From: Acetobacter sp. 46_36
GTDB lineage: Bacteria; Pseudomonadota; Alphaproteobacteria; RF32; CAG-239
Length of the DNA: 64,000 nt
Direction: 5' to 3'
Assembly (NCBI GenBank): GCA_001917135.1
Contig: MNTT01000013.1
Span: 1-64,000, forward strand
Part shown: positions 35,556-44,312 of the stretch, one piece after another
Numbering within the stretch: position 1 is the stretch's first letter
Layout of the letters: each line of letters begins with the position of its first letter
The notes under the pieces: model-generated
Database searches by the model: none
Told to the model about the DNA's origin: nothing
What the model saw: the letters and a program-made list of their open reading frames with translations, nothing else
Translations under genes and position numbers: made by a program

Positions 35556-38102
35556 ATGAGCCGCGTTGAAGATAAAGACATCAACATAGACAACCATCCG
35601 GAAGCAAAAGATGCGCTTCCGCCCGCAGATGACAAGATGATTTTGGAGAATATGGAATATCCGGTGCTGTCGCTCCGGGATATTGTGGTTTTTCCGGAAA
35701 ATTCGGCATCGCTGTTCGTCGGCCGGAGCATGTCGCTTAAAGCCGCGAAAGCCGCCTATCAGTTTGGGACGCCGCTGGCGCTTTTGACCCAAAAGCAGTC
35801 GGCAACAGAGGACCCTAAGGAAAAAGACCTCTATCAAATCGGGACACTGGCGCGCATCAAGCGCTTTATTACCATGCCGGACGGGACGCTTAATCTGGCC
35901 GTTGAGGGAATCCGCCGCATCAGGGTCAAGAAACTCAATACGTTCGGCGATTATTATACGGCGTTTATCGAACCTTATGATTTGGCGGAAAACGGCGGCG
36001 ACGAGGCTGAACTTAAGGCGCTGGCGGCGGTGGTCAGCGAAAAATTCCGCCAGCAGACGATTGACTATTCCAAACTGCCCAAAGAAAGCCTGATGATTGT
36101 CAACCAGCATGAAAACCTCGGCAAACTGATTGCGGTGATTATCGGCAATCTGGATATCAAAACCTCGGACAAGCAGGAGCTGCTGGAATGCCGCGACGAA
36201 CGCGCGATGCTGACCAAGCTTTTGGAAATCCTTAATGAAGAAGGCGCGCGCATTGCGGCGGAAAACAAAATTAAAGACCGTGTCAAGAGCCAGATGGAAA
36301 AGAATCAGCGCGACTATTACCTTAACGAGCAGCTGAAAGCGATTCAGAAAGAGCTGACCGGGGTAGAAAACGAAGAGGAAGACGAACTGCAGCAATATGC
36401 GAAGAAAATTGCCGAATCCAAAATGAGCAAAGAAGCGCGAGCCAAAGCGAATCAGGAACTGAAAAAACTTAAGGCGGCGGGGCCGATGAGCGCGGAATCG
36501 ACGATTATCCGCAATTATCTCGACTGGCTGGTGGATTTGCCGTGGGGCAAGTATTCGCCAATCAGCCATAATCTCGGCAAAGCGATAGAAATTCTGGACG
36601 AAGACCACTATGGCCTGCAGAAAGTTAAAGAGCGCATTATCGAGTATCTGGCGGTGCAGGCGCGGTCGAAAGATTTGAAGAGCCCTATTTTATGCCTGGT
36701 CGGGGCGCCGGGCGTGGGCAAAACCTCGCTCGGGAGGTCGATTGCCAGGGCAACGGGGCGCAAGTTTGTGCGCGCGTCGCTGGGCGGCATGCGCGACGAG
36801 GCGGAAATCCGCGGACACCGCCGCACTTATATCGGAGCAATGCCGGGCAAGATTATCCAAAACATCAAAAAAGCCGGCGTGTCCAACCCTCTGTTTCTCC
36901 TGGACGAGATTGATAAGCTCGGTTCGGATTGGCGCGGCGACCCGAGTTCGGCGCTGCTGGAAGTGCTGGATCCCGAGCAGAATGCGACGTTTAACGACCA
37001 TTATCTGGATTTGGACTATGACCTTTCCAAGGTGATGTTCGTAACGACCGCCAACTCGCTGGATATGCCGCGGCCGCTGCTGGACCGCATGGAGATTATC
37101 CGGCTGGACGGCTATACCGAGCAGGAGAAAATTGAAATCGCCAAGCGGCATCTGATTCCGAAAGTGTTTAAGGAGAATGCGATTAAGCCGACGGAGCTGT
37201 TTATTACCGACGATGCCATCCGCGACGTTATCCGCTACTATACGTCGGAATCCGGCGTGCGCAATTTGGAACGCGAACTGGCGACGATTGCACGCAAGTC
37301 GGCGAAAGAACTGTTGCTGGACAGTGAGAAAAAGGCGGAGAAAGGCGGAAAGAGCGCCGGGAGGAGCCGCAACGGCACAGTTAATGAAAAAACGGCTAAT
37401 GAAAAAACGGCGGCGGACGAGCATATTACGGTTACGGCAGACGAGCATATTACGGTTACGCCTGACAACCTGAACAAATATCTCGGCATTAAGAAGTTTC
37501 ATTTCGGCGTGCGCGAGGAGAAAAATCTGGTCGGGGTTACGACCGGGCTGGCATGGACGGAAGTCGGCGGAGACATCTTGTTTATCGAAGCGGTGGATAT
37601 GCCTGGCAAGGGCGTTATTAAACAAACCGGCAAACTCGGCGAAGTGATGAAAGAATCGATTGACACCGCATATTCGGTTGTGCGGTCGCATGCGCAGGCG
37701 CTGGGGATTAATCCCGAGGTGTTTGAAAAGACCGATGTGCATGTCCATGTGCCGGAGGGAGCCATTCCGAAAGACGGTCCGTCGGCGGGAATTACGATGT
37801 ATACGACGCTGGTGTCGGTGTTTACGAAAATTCCGGTCAGGAGCGATGTGGCGATGACCGGCGAAATTACATTGCAGGGCAGGGTGCTGCCAATCGGCGG
37901 TTTGAAAGAAAAACTGCTTTCGGCATTGCGCGGCGGCATCAAAACGGTGATTATCCCGAAAGGCAATGAAAAAGACCTGGCGGAACTGCCGGAGATTGTC
38001 AAGAACGAATTGAAAATCGTGCTGGCGGAAAATGTCAACGATGTGTTGGCTGTGGCGCTGGAACATCCGGTTACGCCGCTTAAGACCGATACGGTGCATT
38101 AA
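35556..38102 (+). CDS. lon: ATP-dependent protease Lon
   Basis: An 848-residue cytoplasmic AAA+ serine protease that degrades misfolded and regulatory proteins. Order of domains: an acidic N-terminus, the substrate-binding LON domain (PVLSLRDIVVFPENSASLFVGR, about residues 25-230), the AAA+ domain with Walker A GAPGVGKTSLGRS near 385 and Walker B LLDEIDKLG, and the protease domain with KDGPSAGITM (catalytic Ser) near residue 750 and a catalytic Lys in the later VLPIGGLKEK. Length is slightly long because of an expanded linker, with two tandem duplications, between the ATPase and protease domains. A terminator follows. Confidence 0.97.
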   Translation: MSRVEDKDINIDNHPEAKDALPPADDKMILENMEYPVLSLRDIVVFPENSASLFVGRSMSLKAAKAAYQFGTPLALLTQKQSATEDPKEKDLYQIGTLARIKRFITMPDGTLNLAVEGIRRIRVKKLNTFGDYYTAFIEPYDLAENGGDEAELKALAAVVSEKFRQQTIDYSKLPKESLMIVNQHENLGKLIAVIIGNLDIKTSDKQELLECRDERAMLTKLLEILNEEGARIAAENKIKDRVKSQMEKNQRDYYLNEQLKAIQKELTGVENEEEDELQQYAKKIAESKMSKEARAKANQELKKLKAAGPMSAESTIIRNYLDWLVDLPWGKYSPISHNLGKAIEILDEDHYGLQKVKERIIEYLAVQARSKDLKSPILCLVGAPGVGKTSLGRSIARATGRKFVRASLGGMRDEAEIRGHRRTYIGAMPGKIIQNIKKAGVSNPLFLLDEIDKLGSDWRGDPSSALLEVLDPEQNATFNDHYLDLDYDLSKVMFVTTANSLDMPRPLLDRMEIIRLDGYTEQEKIEIAKRHLIPKVFKENAIKPTELFITDDAIRDVIRYYTSESGVRNLERELATIARKSAKELLLDSEKKAEKGGKSAGRSRNGTVNEKTANEKTAADEHITVTADEHITVTPDNLNKYLGIKKFHFGVREEKNLVGVTTGLAWTEVGGDILFIEAVDMPGKGVIKQTGKLGEVMKESIDTAYSVVRSHAQALGINPEVFEKTDVHVHVPEGAIPKDGPSAGITMYTTLVSVFTKIPVRSDVAMTGEITLQGRVLPIGGLKEKLLSALRGGIKTVIIPKGNEKDLAELPEIVKNELKIVLAENVNDVLAVALEHPVTPLKTDTVH
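37383..37460 (+). repeat. Two in-frame tandem duplications in the lon linker
   Basis: AATGAAAAAACGGCx is doubled at 37383 and 37398 (15 bp), and GCxGACGAGCATATTACGGT is doubled at 37413 and 37437 (24 bp). Both are multiples of three. The protein therefore has NEKTANEKTA and ADEHITVTADEHITVT. Confidence 0.95.
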
Positions 38103-38122
38103 GGCGAAGGGCTGACTGATGG

Positions 38123-38150
38123 AAAAAGCCGGTTTTTACCGGCTTTTTGT
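38123..38150 (+). terminator. Intrinsic terminator of lon
   Basis: AAAAAGCCGGT / ACCGGCTTTTT stem followed by GTTT, about 20 bases after the lon stop codon. Confidence 0.9.
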
Positions 38151-38193
38151 TTGACGTTTTGCCGCCGTGCTTTTATGCCGGGTCAGACAGGTA

Positions 38194-38222
38194 TTGACAA
38201 AACCCGGCGGCGATATTATAGA
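38194..38222 (+). promoter_or_regulatory. Sigma-70-type promoter
   Basis: TTGACA (38194-38199), a 17-bp spacer and TATAGA (38217-38222), about 50 bp upstream of the gene at 38275. Confidence 0.75.
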
Positions 38223-38274
38223 ACAATGCAACAGAATATTGTTATGGAAGTTTAATTATTTTAAATTTGATTTT

Positions 38275-38838
38275 ATGAAAGCTAAAATTTCTAAGAAAAA
38301 GAACAGGAAGCTAAATGCCAAATCAGTAAAAAGAGAACCGGGCAAGGCCGAAGTTTTTCTGACATCGCTGCACAAAGCCGCTGAAAAGGCCTTTTATCCC
38401 AAAGCGTGGCTGGATGCTTTTTGCCGCGACTGCTGGAAGTTTGAAGACAGGCAGGAAAAATGTTTTGCCGCGCTTACAACGGTATTTAAGTTTTTGCCGC
38501 AGGCTGAACAGGTGGAGCTTATTCCGCTTTTGATAGGCAGCAGCAAGGCTTATCCGAAACTTGTCCTGTTGGCCGAGGAGCTGTTTAACGCCCTGCCGGC
38601 GGAAGAGCAGAAACGGATTAAGGTGCCGATGATTTACTGGACGATGGATGACAGGGAAACCCAGATTACGGAGGCGGAATATCGCTGGCGAAAAGAGCAT
38701 GATTTGTCTTGTCGGCAGACTGAAACCGGCTATTCCCGGCCGATGAATGCGGATTTGGATTTGAAGTGTTTTTACGCCGTCCTCGGAATGCTCAGCGCTT
38801 CGGGTACAGAAACTTACATTTATCTTCGTGGCTGGTAA
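38275..38838 (+). CDS. Unknown basic protein
   Basis: About 187 residues. The ATG at 38275 is chosen because the sequence becomes MKAKISKKKNRKLN, a very basic start; the frame remains open upstream. No signal peptide or membrane segment is visible. The body is helical with many Lys/Glu residues and aromatic positions. No ribosome site precedes the start. I cannot assign a family or function. Confidence 0.65.
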   Translation: MKAKISKKKNRKLNAKSVKREPGKAEVFLTSLHKAAEKAFYPKAWLDAFCRDCWKFEDRQEKCFAALTTVFKFLPQAEQVELIPLLIGSSKAYPKLVLLAEELFNALPAEEQKRIKVPMIYWTMDDRETQITEAEYRWRKEHDLSCRQTETGYSRPMNADLDLKCFYAVLGMLSASGTETYIYLRGW

Positions 38839-39042
38839 AACGGCCGGTTCGGAAATTTGGGAAAAGGCGCAGTCTGCGGACGGCGCTTTTTTTAGTGGGG
38901 AAGATGTGCCGTGTTGCAGAAGCGGCGGAACAAAGAACGGGTGATGTGCAGCGGGAAACGGAGAACAACGTACTGTGCAGCGGCTGTACTGTGCGGCGGC
39001 TGTTTTATGATGCGGGCAAATGAAGCAGGACGATATTTCCGC

Positions 39043-39071
39043 TTGACAGGGCGGGGAGTTGCGGTTATATT
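39043..39071 (+). promoter_or_regulatory. Sigma-70-type promoter of smpB
   Basis: TTGACA (39043-39048), a 17-bp spacer and TATATT (39066-39071), about 27 bp before the ATG at 39098. Confidence 0.85.
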
Positions 39072-39097
39072 TCCCGTTGTTTGAATTGAGGCATACA

Positions 39098-39568
39098 ATG
39101 GCAAAGAAAGTAAAAAAATCGGATTTTATCGCATCGGGGCAGGTGGCCGTCAACCGCCGCGCCACGTTTGACTATGCCATTGAGGAAACGTTTACCGCCG
39201 GTTTGGAATTGCGCGGTACCGAAGTCAAATCGCTGCGGCTGGGCAAGGCAAGCCTGACCGATACGTACGGTTCTTTTGCCGACGGCGAATTATTTATCGA
39301 AAACCTCAAAATTGAGGAGTATGCCAACAAAGGGTATGAAAAGCAGGAGCCGAACCGCAAGAAAAAGCTGCTGCTGACGCGCCATGAAATCAACCGCATT
39401 ATCGGGGCGATGGCGAAGAAAGGCTATTCCCTGGTTGCCAAGCGGCTGTATTTTAACGAGCGCGGGCTGGCCAAGCTGGAGGTCGGCATCGGCAAGGGCA
39501 AGAAACTTTATGATAAGCGTGAGAGCATTAAGGAGCGCGAACTGAACCGTAAGCTGCGCGAGTGGTAG
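39098..39568 (+). CDS. smpB: SsrA-binding protein SmpB
   Basis: A 156-residue partner of tmRNA in ribosome rescue. It has the family's conserved beta-barrel: VAVNRRATFDYAIEETFTAGLELRGTEVKSLR, DTYGSFADGELFIENLKIEEY, the middle KKKLLLTRHEINRI and the basic C-terminal tail KLYDKRESIKERELNRKLREW. The ATG at 39098 has ATTGAGG six bases upstream. tmRNA itself is not in the window. Its last codons and stop form the first copy of a 42-bp array. Confidence 0.97.
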   Translation: MAKKVKKSDFIASGQVAVNRRATFDYAIEETFTAGLELRGTEVKSLRLGKASLTDTYGSFADGELFIENLKIEEYANKGYEKQEPNRKKKLLLTRHEINRIIGAMAKKGYSLVAKRLYFNERGLAKLEVGIGKGKKLYDKRESIKERELNRKLREW

Positions 39569-39680
39569 TCAGGGCGCGGTGTGTTGATTTGCAGGCTGCG
39601 CGAGTGGTAGCAGGGGAAGGCGTGTCGAACCGCAGGCTGTATAAGCGGTAGTCGGGGTGCGGTGCGTTGGCCGCAGGTGG
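39553..39680 (+). repeat. 42 bp tandem array spanning the smpB stop codon
   Basis: GCTGCGCGAGTGGTAG is at 39553 (coding, ending in the TAG stop), again at 39595, and degenerate (GCTGTATAAGCGGTAG) at 39636. The same TAG appears in each copy. Confidence 0.93.
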
Positions 39681-39928
39681 TTGTCGGCGAGTTGATGAGC
39701 GGGGCGAGGAGAGAGGGCGCTGCGGACTGGCGGGTTGATGAGCGAGTGGTAGTCGAGGGTGCTGGTGCGGGTGTAATAACCCGTTATTTTTAAAAGAAAA
39801 ACTTAAAAATATCTCCTGAAGTTTTAACCGGTTGTTTAGAAATGGGCGGCTAAACTCGGGGCAGCTGCCGGCGGAGGGCCTTTTTTCCGTCCGGGTTGCT
39901 CGTTAATACCGATGAAAAGGGAGATTAC

Positions 39929-42340
39929 ATGTTTAACATTAAGAAAATGACGGCTTTTGCGGCGGCGTTGGCGCCGGCATTGGCCGTGGGGGCGAGCGGG
40001 GCGCAGGCGTCCGAAATCGACCTCAAAATCCCGTCGCTGGACGTGGGTTACAATATTTTCGGCTGGGCGGTGTCCGGTACGCAGATTTTGGCTTTCGGGC
40101 TGGTTATCTGCGTTTTGGGCATGCTGTTCGGCTGGTATCAGTTTCACAAAATCAAGAATATGCCGGCGCATCAGTCGATGCTTAACGTGTCGGAACTGAT
40201 TTACGCAACCTGCAAGACCTATATGAAACAGCAGGCGAAACTGCTGCTGTTGCTCGAAGTGTTTATTGCGGTATGCATTTTCTACTATTTTTACGGCCTG
40301 AACGATACGCCGCTGCCGAAAGTCCTGACGGTTCTGGGCTGGTCGGTGCTGGGTATTCTCGGCTCGTATTCGGTGGCGTGGTTCGGTATGCGCATCAACA
40401 ACTACGCGAATGCGCGTACGGCTTTTTCTTCGCTTGAAGGCAAGGCGTACAAGGTAATGAGCCTGCCGCTCAAGTCCGGCATGTCCATCGGCGTGCTGCT
40501 CATCTGCGTTGAGCTGATTATGATGATGGCAATTTTGCTGTTCGTATCCAAAGAGAGTGCGGGCGCGTGCTTTATCGGCTTTGCCATCGGCGAATCGCTC
40601 GGCGCGGCGGCGCTGCGCATTTGCGGCGGCATTTTCACCAAGATTGCCGATATCGGTGCGGATTTGATGAAAATTATCTTTAAAATCGGCGAGGACGATG
40701 CGCGCAATCCGGGCGTGATTGCCGATTGCACCGGCGACAACGCGGGCGACTCCGTCGGCCCGACTGCGGACGGTTTTGAAACCTACGGCGTTACCGGCGT
40801 GGCGCTTATCAGCTTTATCGTTCTGGGTGCGGGCATGATGTATGCCAATAACGGCGATTTGGTCATGCTGGCGAACGGCGTTGATTTTCAGGCGCGTTTA
40901 ATCGTATGGATTTTTGCGATGCGCATTCTGATGATTCTGACCTCGCTGTTTTCGTACTGGCTGAACGGGAAAATTTCTGAAGCGCGCTACGGCAAGGAGA
41001 AAATCTTTGACTTTGAAAAGCCGCTGACGAGCCTTATCTGGCTGACGTCGCTGACGTCGATTGCGGTAACGTTCGGCATTTCGTATGTTATGCTTTCCAA
41101 CATCAGCCCCGATTTGTGGTGGCGGCTGTCGCTGATTATCAGCTGCGGTACGCTGGCGGCGGCGCTGATTCCGGAGTTTACAAAAATCTTTACGTCTTCC
41201 AAGTCGCAGCACGTGCAGGAAATTGTCAAGTCCAGCCGCGAGGCGGGCGCTTCGCTGAACATCATTTCCGGTATTGTCGCCGGCAATATGTCGGCGTTCT
41301 GGCAGGGGCTGGTTATGGTCGGCCTGATGGTTATCGCATTCTTTACGGCGCAGGACGGCCTGGACGGCTTTATGGTCTATCCGACGGTGTTTGCATTCGG
41401 TCTGGTGGCGTTCGGCATGCTCGGCATGGGGCCGGTAACGATTGCGGTCGACAGCTACGGCCCGGTTACCGACAATGCGCAGTCGGTGTTTGAACTGTCC
41501 CAGATTGAGAGCCTGAGAGGCGTCAAGAAAGAGATTGAGAAAGACTACGGTTTCAAGCCGGACTTTGAGCAGGGCAAACACCTGTTGGAAGCCAACGACA
41601 GCGCCGGAAACACGTTCAAGGCGACGGCCAAGCCGGTGCTTATCGGCACGGCGGTTATCGGCGCGACGACGATGATTTTCTCCATCATTCTGCTGCTGAA
41701 CCTTAAGCTGAATTTGCTTGACCCGATGGTATTGTTCGGCATTATCCTCGGCGGTGCGGTCATCTACTGGTTCTCGGGCGCGTCAATGCAGGCGGTTTCC
41801 ACCGGCGCTTACCGTGCGGTCGACTTCATTAAGCAGCACATCAAGCTTTCGGGCAAAAAGGCGGCTTCCAAGGAAGACTCGCAGGAAGTGGTGCGTATCT
41901 GCACGCTGTATGCGCAGAAAGGCATGTTCAACATCTTTATCGTGATTTTCTCGTTCACGATTGCGTTTGCGTGCTTTGATGCGAATCTGTTTGCGAGCTA
42001 TCTGATTTCGATTGCGGTCTTCGGGCTGTACCAGGCGCTGTTTATGGCGAATGCCGGCGGTGCATGGGACAACGCCAAGAAGGTCGTAGAAGTCGACCTT
42101 GGCGAAAAAGGCACGCCGCTGCACGACGCGACGGTCGTCGGCGATACGGTCGGCGATCCGTTCAAGGATACGTCCTCGGTGGCGCTGAACCCGATTATTA
42201 AATTCACGACGCTGTTCGGCCTGCTTGCGGTCGAGATGGCGGTAGCGGCGCCGAAGTGCGTTTCGCTCGGCCTCGGCATCTTCTTCCTGTTGGTGGGGTT
42301 GGTCTTTGTTTACCGCTCCTTCTACAAGATGAAGATTTAA
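39929..42340 (+). CDS. hppA: Membrane-bound proton-translocating pyrophosphatase
   Basis: An 803-residue multi-pass protein with about 15-16 helices that couples pyrophosphate hydrolysis to cation (probably H+) transport. Substrate-binding motifs GDNAGDSVG and GPTADGFETYGV replace the more usual GDNVGDCAG and AADLFETYAV. C-terminal motifs GGAWDNAKK and VVGDTVGDPFKDTSS are intact. The A/K460 position reads GNTFKATAK, with Lys, which is characteristic of potassium-independent proton pumps. The ATG at 39929 has AAAGGGAG before it. The N-terminus (MTAFAAALAPALAVGASGAQA) looks like a cleavable signal peptide, odd for this family, whose first helix is normally retained. Confidence 0.94.
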   Translation: MFNIKKMTAFAAALAPALAVGASGAQASEIDLKIPSLDVGYNIFGWAVSGTQILAFGLVICVLGMLFGWYQFHKIKNMPAHQSMLNVSELIYATCKTYMKQQAKLLLLLEVFIAVCIFYYFYGLNDTPLPKVLTVLGWSVLGILGSYSVAWFGMRINNYANARTAFSSLEGKAYKVMSLPLKSGMSIGVLLICVELIMMMAILLFVSKESAGACFIGFAIGESLGAAALRICGGIFTKIADIGADLMKIIFKIGEDDARNPGVIADCTGDNAGDSVGPTADGFETYGVTGVALISFIVLGAGMMYANNGDLVMLANGVDFQARLIVWIFAMRILMILTSLFSYWLNGKISEARYGKEKIFDFEKPLTSLIWLTSLTSIAVTFGISYVMLSNISPDLWWRLSLIISCGTLAAALIPEFTKIFTSSKSQHVQEIVKSSREAGASLNIISGIVAGNMSAFWQGLVMVGLMVIAFFTAQDGLDGFMVYPTVFAFGLVAFGMLGMGPVTIAVDSYGPVTDNAQSVFELSQIESLRGVKKEIEKDYGFKPDFEQGKHLLEANDSAGNTFKATAKPVLIGTAVIGATTMIFSIILLLNLKLNLLDPMVLFGIILGGAVIYWFSGASMQAVSTGAYRAVDFIKQHIKLSGKKAASKEDSQEVVRICTLYAQKGMFNIFIVIFSFTIAFACFDANLFASYLISIAVFGLYQALFMANAGGAWDNAKKVVEVDLGEKGTPLHDATVVGDTVGDPFKDTSSVALNPIIKFTTLFGLLAVEMAVAAPKCVSLGLGIFFLLVGLVFVYRSFYKMKI

Positions 42341-42481
42341 AGGGGGAAATTATGGTGAACTGACTTGCAGATGGTGCTCCTCTTCGTCGCGTCGTGTACG
42401 TTTATGTACACTCTGCTCCTTGGGAGACATCTGCGGCCATTTCGCGAAATTTTCCGCCTTTAAGGGGTAAATTATTGTGAT
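42341..42481 (+). ncRNA. Nested palindromic element following hppA
   Basis: The sequence forms nested complementary blocks: GCAGATG (42367) with CATCTGC (42428), CTCC with GGAG, GTGTAC with GTACAC in the centre, and a partial outer match of TTTAAAGGGGGAAATT with AAATTTTCCGCCTTTAA. It is flanked by direct repeats (TTAAAGGGGGAAATTATGGTGA at 42337 and TTTAAGGGGTAAATTATTGTGA at 42459). A structured RNA or a small palindromic insertion is plausible. I do not recognise the family. Confidence 0.5.
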
Positions 42482-42492
42482 TAAGTTCGCAG

Positions 42493-42524
42493 GAGTCCGG
42501 TTTGTGAAAACCGGACTCTTTTTT
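42493..42524 (+). terminator. Intrinsic terminator
   Basis: GAGTCCGGTTT / AAACCGGACTC stem with a GTGA loop followed by TTTTTT; it ends the hppA transcription unit. Confidence 0.9.
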
Positions 42525-42538
42525 ATACAAAAAACATA

Positions 42539-42567
42539 TTGATTTTGTATAAAAAGTATGTTATATT
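42539..42567 (+). promoter_or_regulatory. Sigma-70-type promoter of the lipoprotein gene
   Basis: TTGATT (42539-42544), a 17-bp spacer and TATATT (42562-42567). The predicted leader before the ATG is about 130 bases long. Confidence 0.8.
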
Positions 42568-42706
42568 AAGGCAGTTAAAAAATTATTGTGCCCGTTTGCG
42601 GCTGTTTTGTTTATGCAGAACAGCATGGTAAGGTTTATGTTTTATTATTGCAAGGGTACATACAAGAGAAATTTTTTTAATTAAATAATCTAAAATTTAC
42701 AGACGT

Positions 42707-43972
42707 ATGAAAAAGAAAAATTTCTTGCGTTTTGCAGCTATAGCTGTGAGCGCAGTAGTATTGGTTGCGTGTACAGTCGTATTAAGTGCGTGTACAGCAG
42801 GAGAGAAGACGAACTTCATGAGTGAAGGTATTGATCCACAAATGAAGTGGTTTCTTTATGTTGATACCGCGGTAAATGACGGTCAGGGCGAAAGTACCGG
42901 TTCGTTTGAGCAAGAGTCAAACGTTGACATGGAGGGTGATGGAACCAATGTACAACGTTTTAATCCCACGGCGTATATCAATGTGGTTCTGGAAAAGAAG
43001 CACATTGAGGTGGCTAGCGAAGCAGAGCTGGCGGTTGCTTTGACCGGCGAGGAAACGGTAAGTGACAAGAACGTTGAAGAAGGGGCGACTTTCGGCAAAG
43101 ATATTGTCAAAAAGTTTACCTTCTCTGACGGGCAGGTAGCTACCGTATCCTACGGCTGGCGTTATGATCGTAAAGTTGTAGAAGACTATGGGGCCGTCGA
43201 GGCACCGCATTTGGAGATTTCTTCTGTAGTTTATGATGATTATACGTCAGAAGCTATGGACGAGAATCAAAAAGTGACGTTGTTGTTTAACGCTGCTTGG
43301 ACGGCGAAAAACGTTACAACGCCGAATTCTGACGTTATGACGCTGCGGCCGTGGTATACCAAGTCGGTAAAAGCAGGCGACATTCCCGGTGAGCCGGTTT
43401 GGGACTTCAAACTTAACTGGAGCCTGAATGGTGAACGCCAAGGCGTGGTTGACGTGATTGTTACCAAGACAATTCCGCATTCAACGGCGGAAGACGAGGT
43501 AAAGACGTGGACTGACCAGGTGGTTGTGGCTATGGGATTAAACAGCAACAACAGCTGGTATGTGGCAAACACAGAAGTTACTTATGACTCTTATGTTACC
43601 AACGAAGGGAAAAGTTCCCGTATCAGTGGTACAGAGAGGGCATTTACGGTAGAATTTGATGACAACCGTTATAACTTCGTGCCGCATTACCGGATGCCGG
43701 GCGGCGGTTATCTCACTCCTGAGCCGACGTTTAACACGCTGGTGCGTTCCGTCAAAATCGTCTTTGACAACGGGGAAAAGCACAAAGAATTTAATATTCC
43801 GCTGGAACTTAAATTCTCACAGAGCGTGCAGTACCTGTCCGAACGTGCCAAACTGTATCCGGATGACACATATCTGGGTTCCGACGTAAGGGAATTCAGT
43901 TTCGTCAATACGGATACCAAGCAGGAGGTAATGCACCACACGGCATACACCGACCTGAAGCTGCACCCGTAA
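42707..43972 (+). CDS. Exported lipoprotein, unknown, with a doubled lipobox
   Basis: A 421-residue protein. A basic N-terminus and hydrophobic helix lead into LVAC at residues 19-22 and LSAC at 26-29; either Cys could be lipidated. The rest is acidic, beta-rich and soluble (for example TYDSYVTNEGKSS, YRMPGGGYLTPEP), without a family I recognise. The AT-rich upstream region, long leader, absent ribosome site and divergent composition make acquisition from elsewhere (for example a Bacteroidota-type source) an open possibility. A terminator follows and the gene stands alone. Confidence 0.8.
   Translation: MKKKNFLRFAAIAVSAVVLVACTVVLSACTAGEKTNFMSEGIDPQMKWFLYVDTAVNDGQGESTGSFEQESNVDMEGDGTNVQRFNPTAYINVVLEKKHIEVASEAELAVALTGEETVSDKNVEEGATFGKDIVKKFTFSDGQVATVSYGWRYDRKVVEDYGAVEAPHLEISSVVYDDYTSEAMDENQKVTLLFNAAWTAKNVTTPNSDVMTLRPWYTKSVKAGDIPGEPVWDFKLNWSLNGERQGVVDVIVTKTIPHSTAEDEVKTWTDQVVVAMGLNSNNSWYVANTEVTYDSYVTNEGKSSRISGTERAFTVEFDDNRYNFVPHYRMPGGGYLTPEPTFNTLVRSVKIVFDNGEKHKEFNIPLELKFSQSVQYLSERAKLYPDDTYLGSDVREFSFVNTDTKQEVMHHTAYTDLKLHP
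42755..42796 (+). repeat. 21 bp tandem duplication of the lipobox
   Basis: GTAGTATTGGTTGCGTGTACA (42755-42775) is followed by GTCGTATTAAGTGCGTGTACA (42776-42796). The duplication is in frame and produces two candidate lipidation cysteines seven residues apart. Confidence 0.95.
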
Positions 43973-43992
43973 CGCGCAGTACCCTGATTTAG

Positions 43993-44051
43993 AGAAAGCC
44001 CTTCTTGCAATGCCCCGTTTGACGGCGGCGCTGCAGAGGGGCTTTCTTTTT
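43993..44051 (+). terminator. Intrinsic terminator of the lipoprotein gene
   Basis: AGAAAGCCC / GGGCTTTCT nine-pair stem with a 37-base loop, followed by a T run. Confidence 0.8.
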
Positions 44052-44083
44052 GTCAGCGGCAGAGAAAATCGTTGGGGCGCGGC

Positions 44084-44226
44084 GGACGGCAGTGCCAAGC
44101 GACAATCGGCAGGCGGCAGTGCCAAGCGGCAACCGGCGGGCGGCAGTGTCAGGCGGCAACCGGCAGGTGGCAGACAGCAACCGGCGTGCACAGACAGTAA
44201 CCGGCGTGCACAGACAGCAGGCGGCG
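44084..44226. repeat. 27 bp and 20 bp tandem arrays
   Basis: Three copies of a 27-bp unit (GGCGGCAGTGCCAAGCGGCA, ending ACCGGC) are followed by three shorter copies of about 20 bp (TGCACAGACAGTAACCGGCG). The second array is a truncated form of the first. Confidence 0.88.
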
Positions 44227-44312
44227 GGTGCGTTAATTTTGGCGGAGTGGGGCGCGGTTTAAACCTTTTTTTAAGATTATCGGTGTTATGAACAAAATAT
44301 ATCATTATGCCC

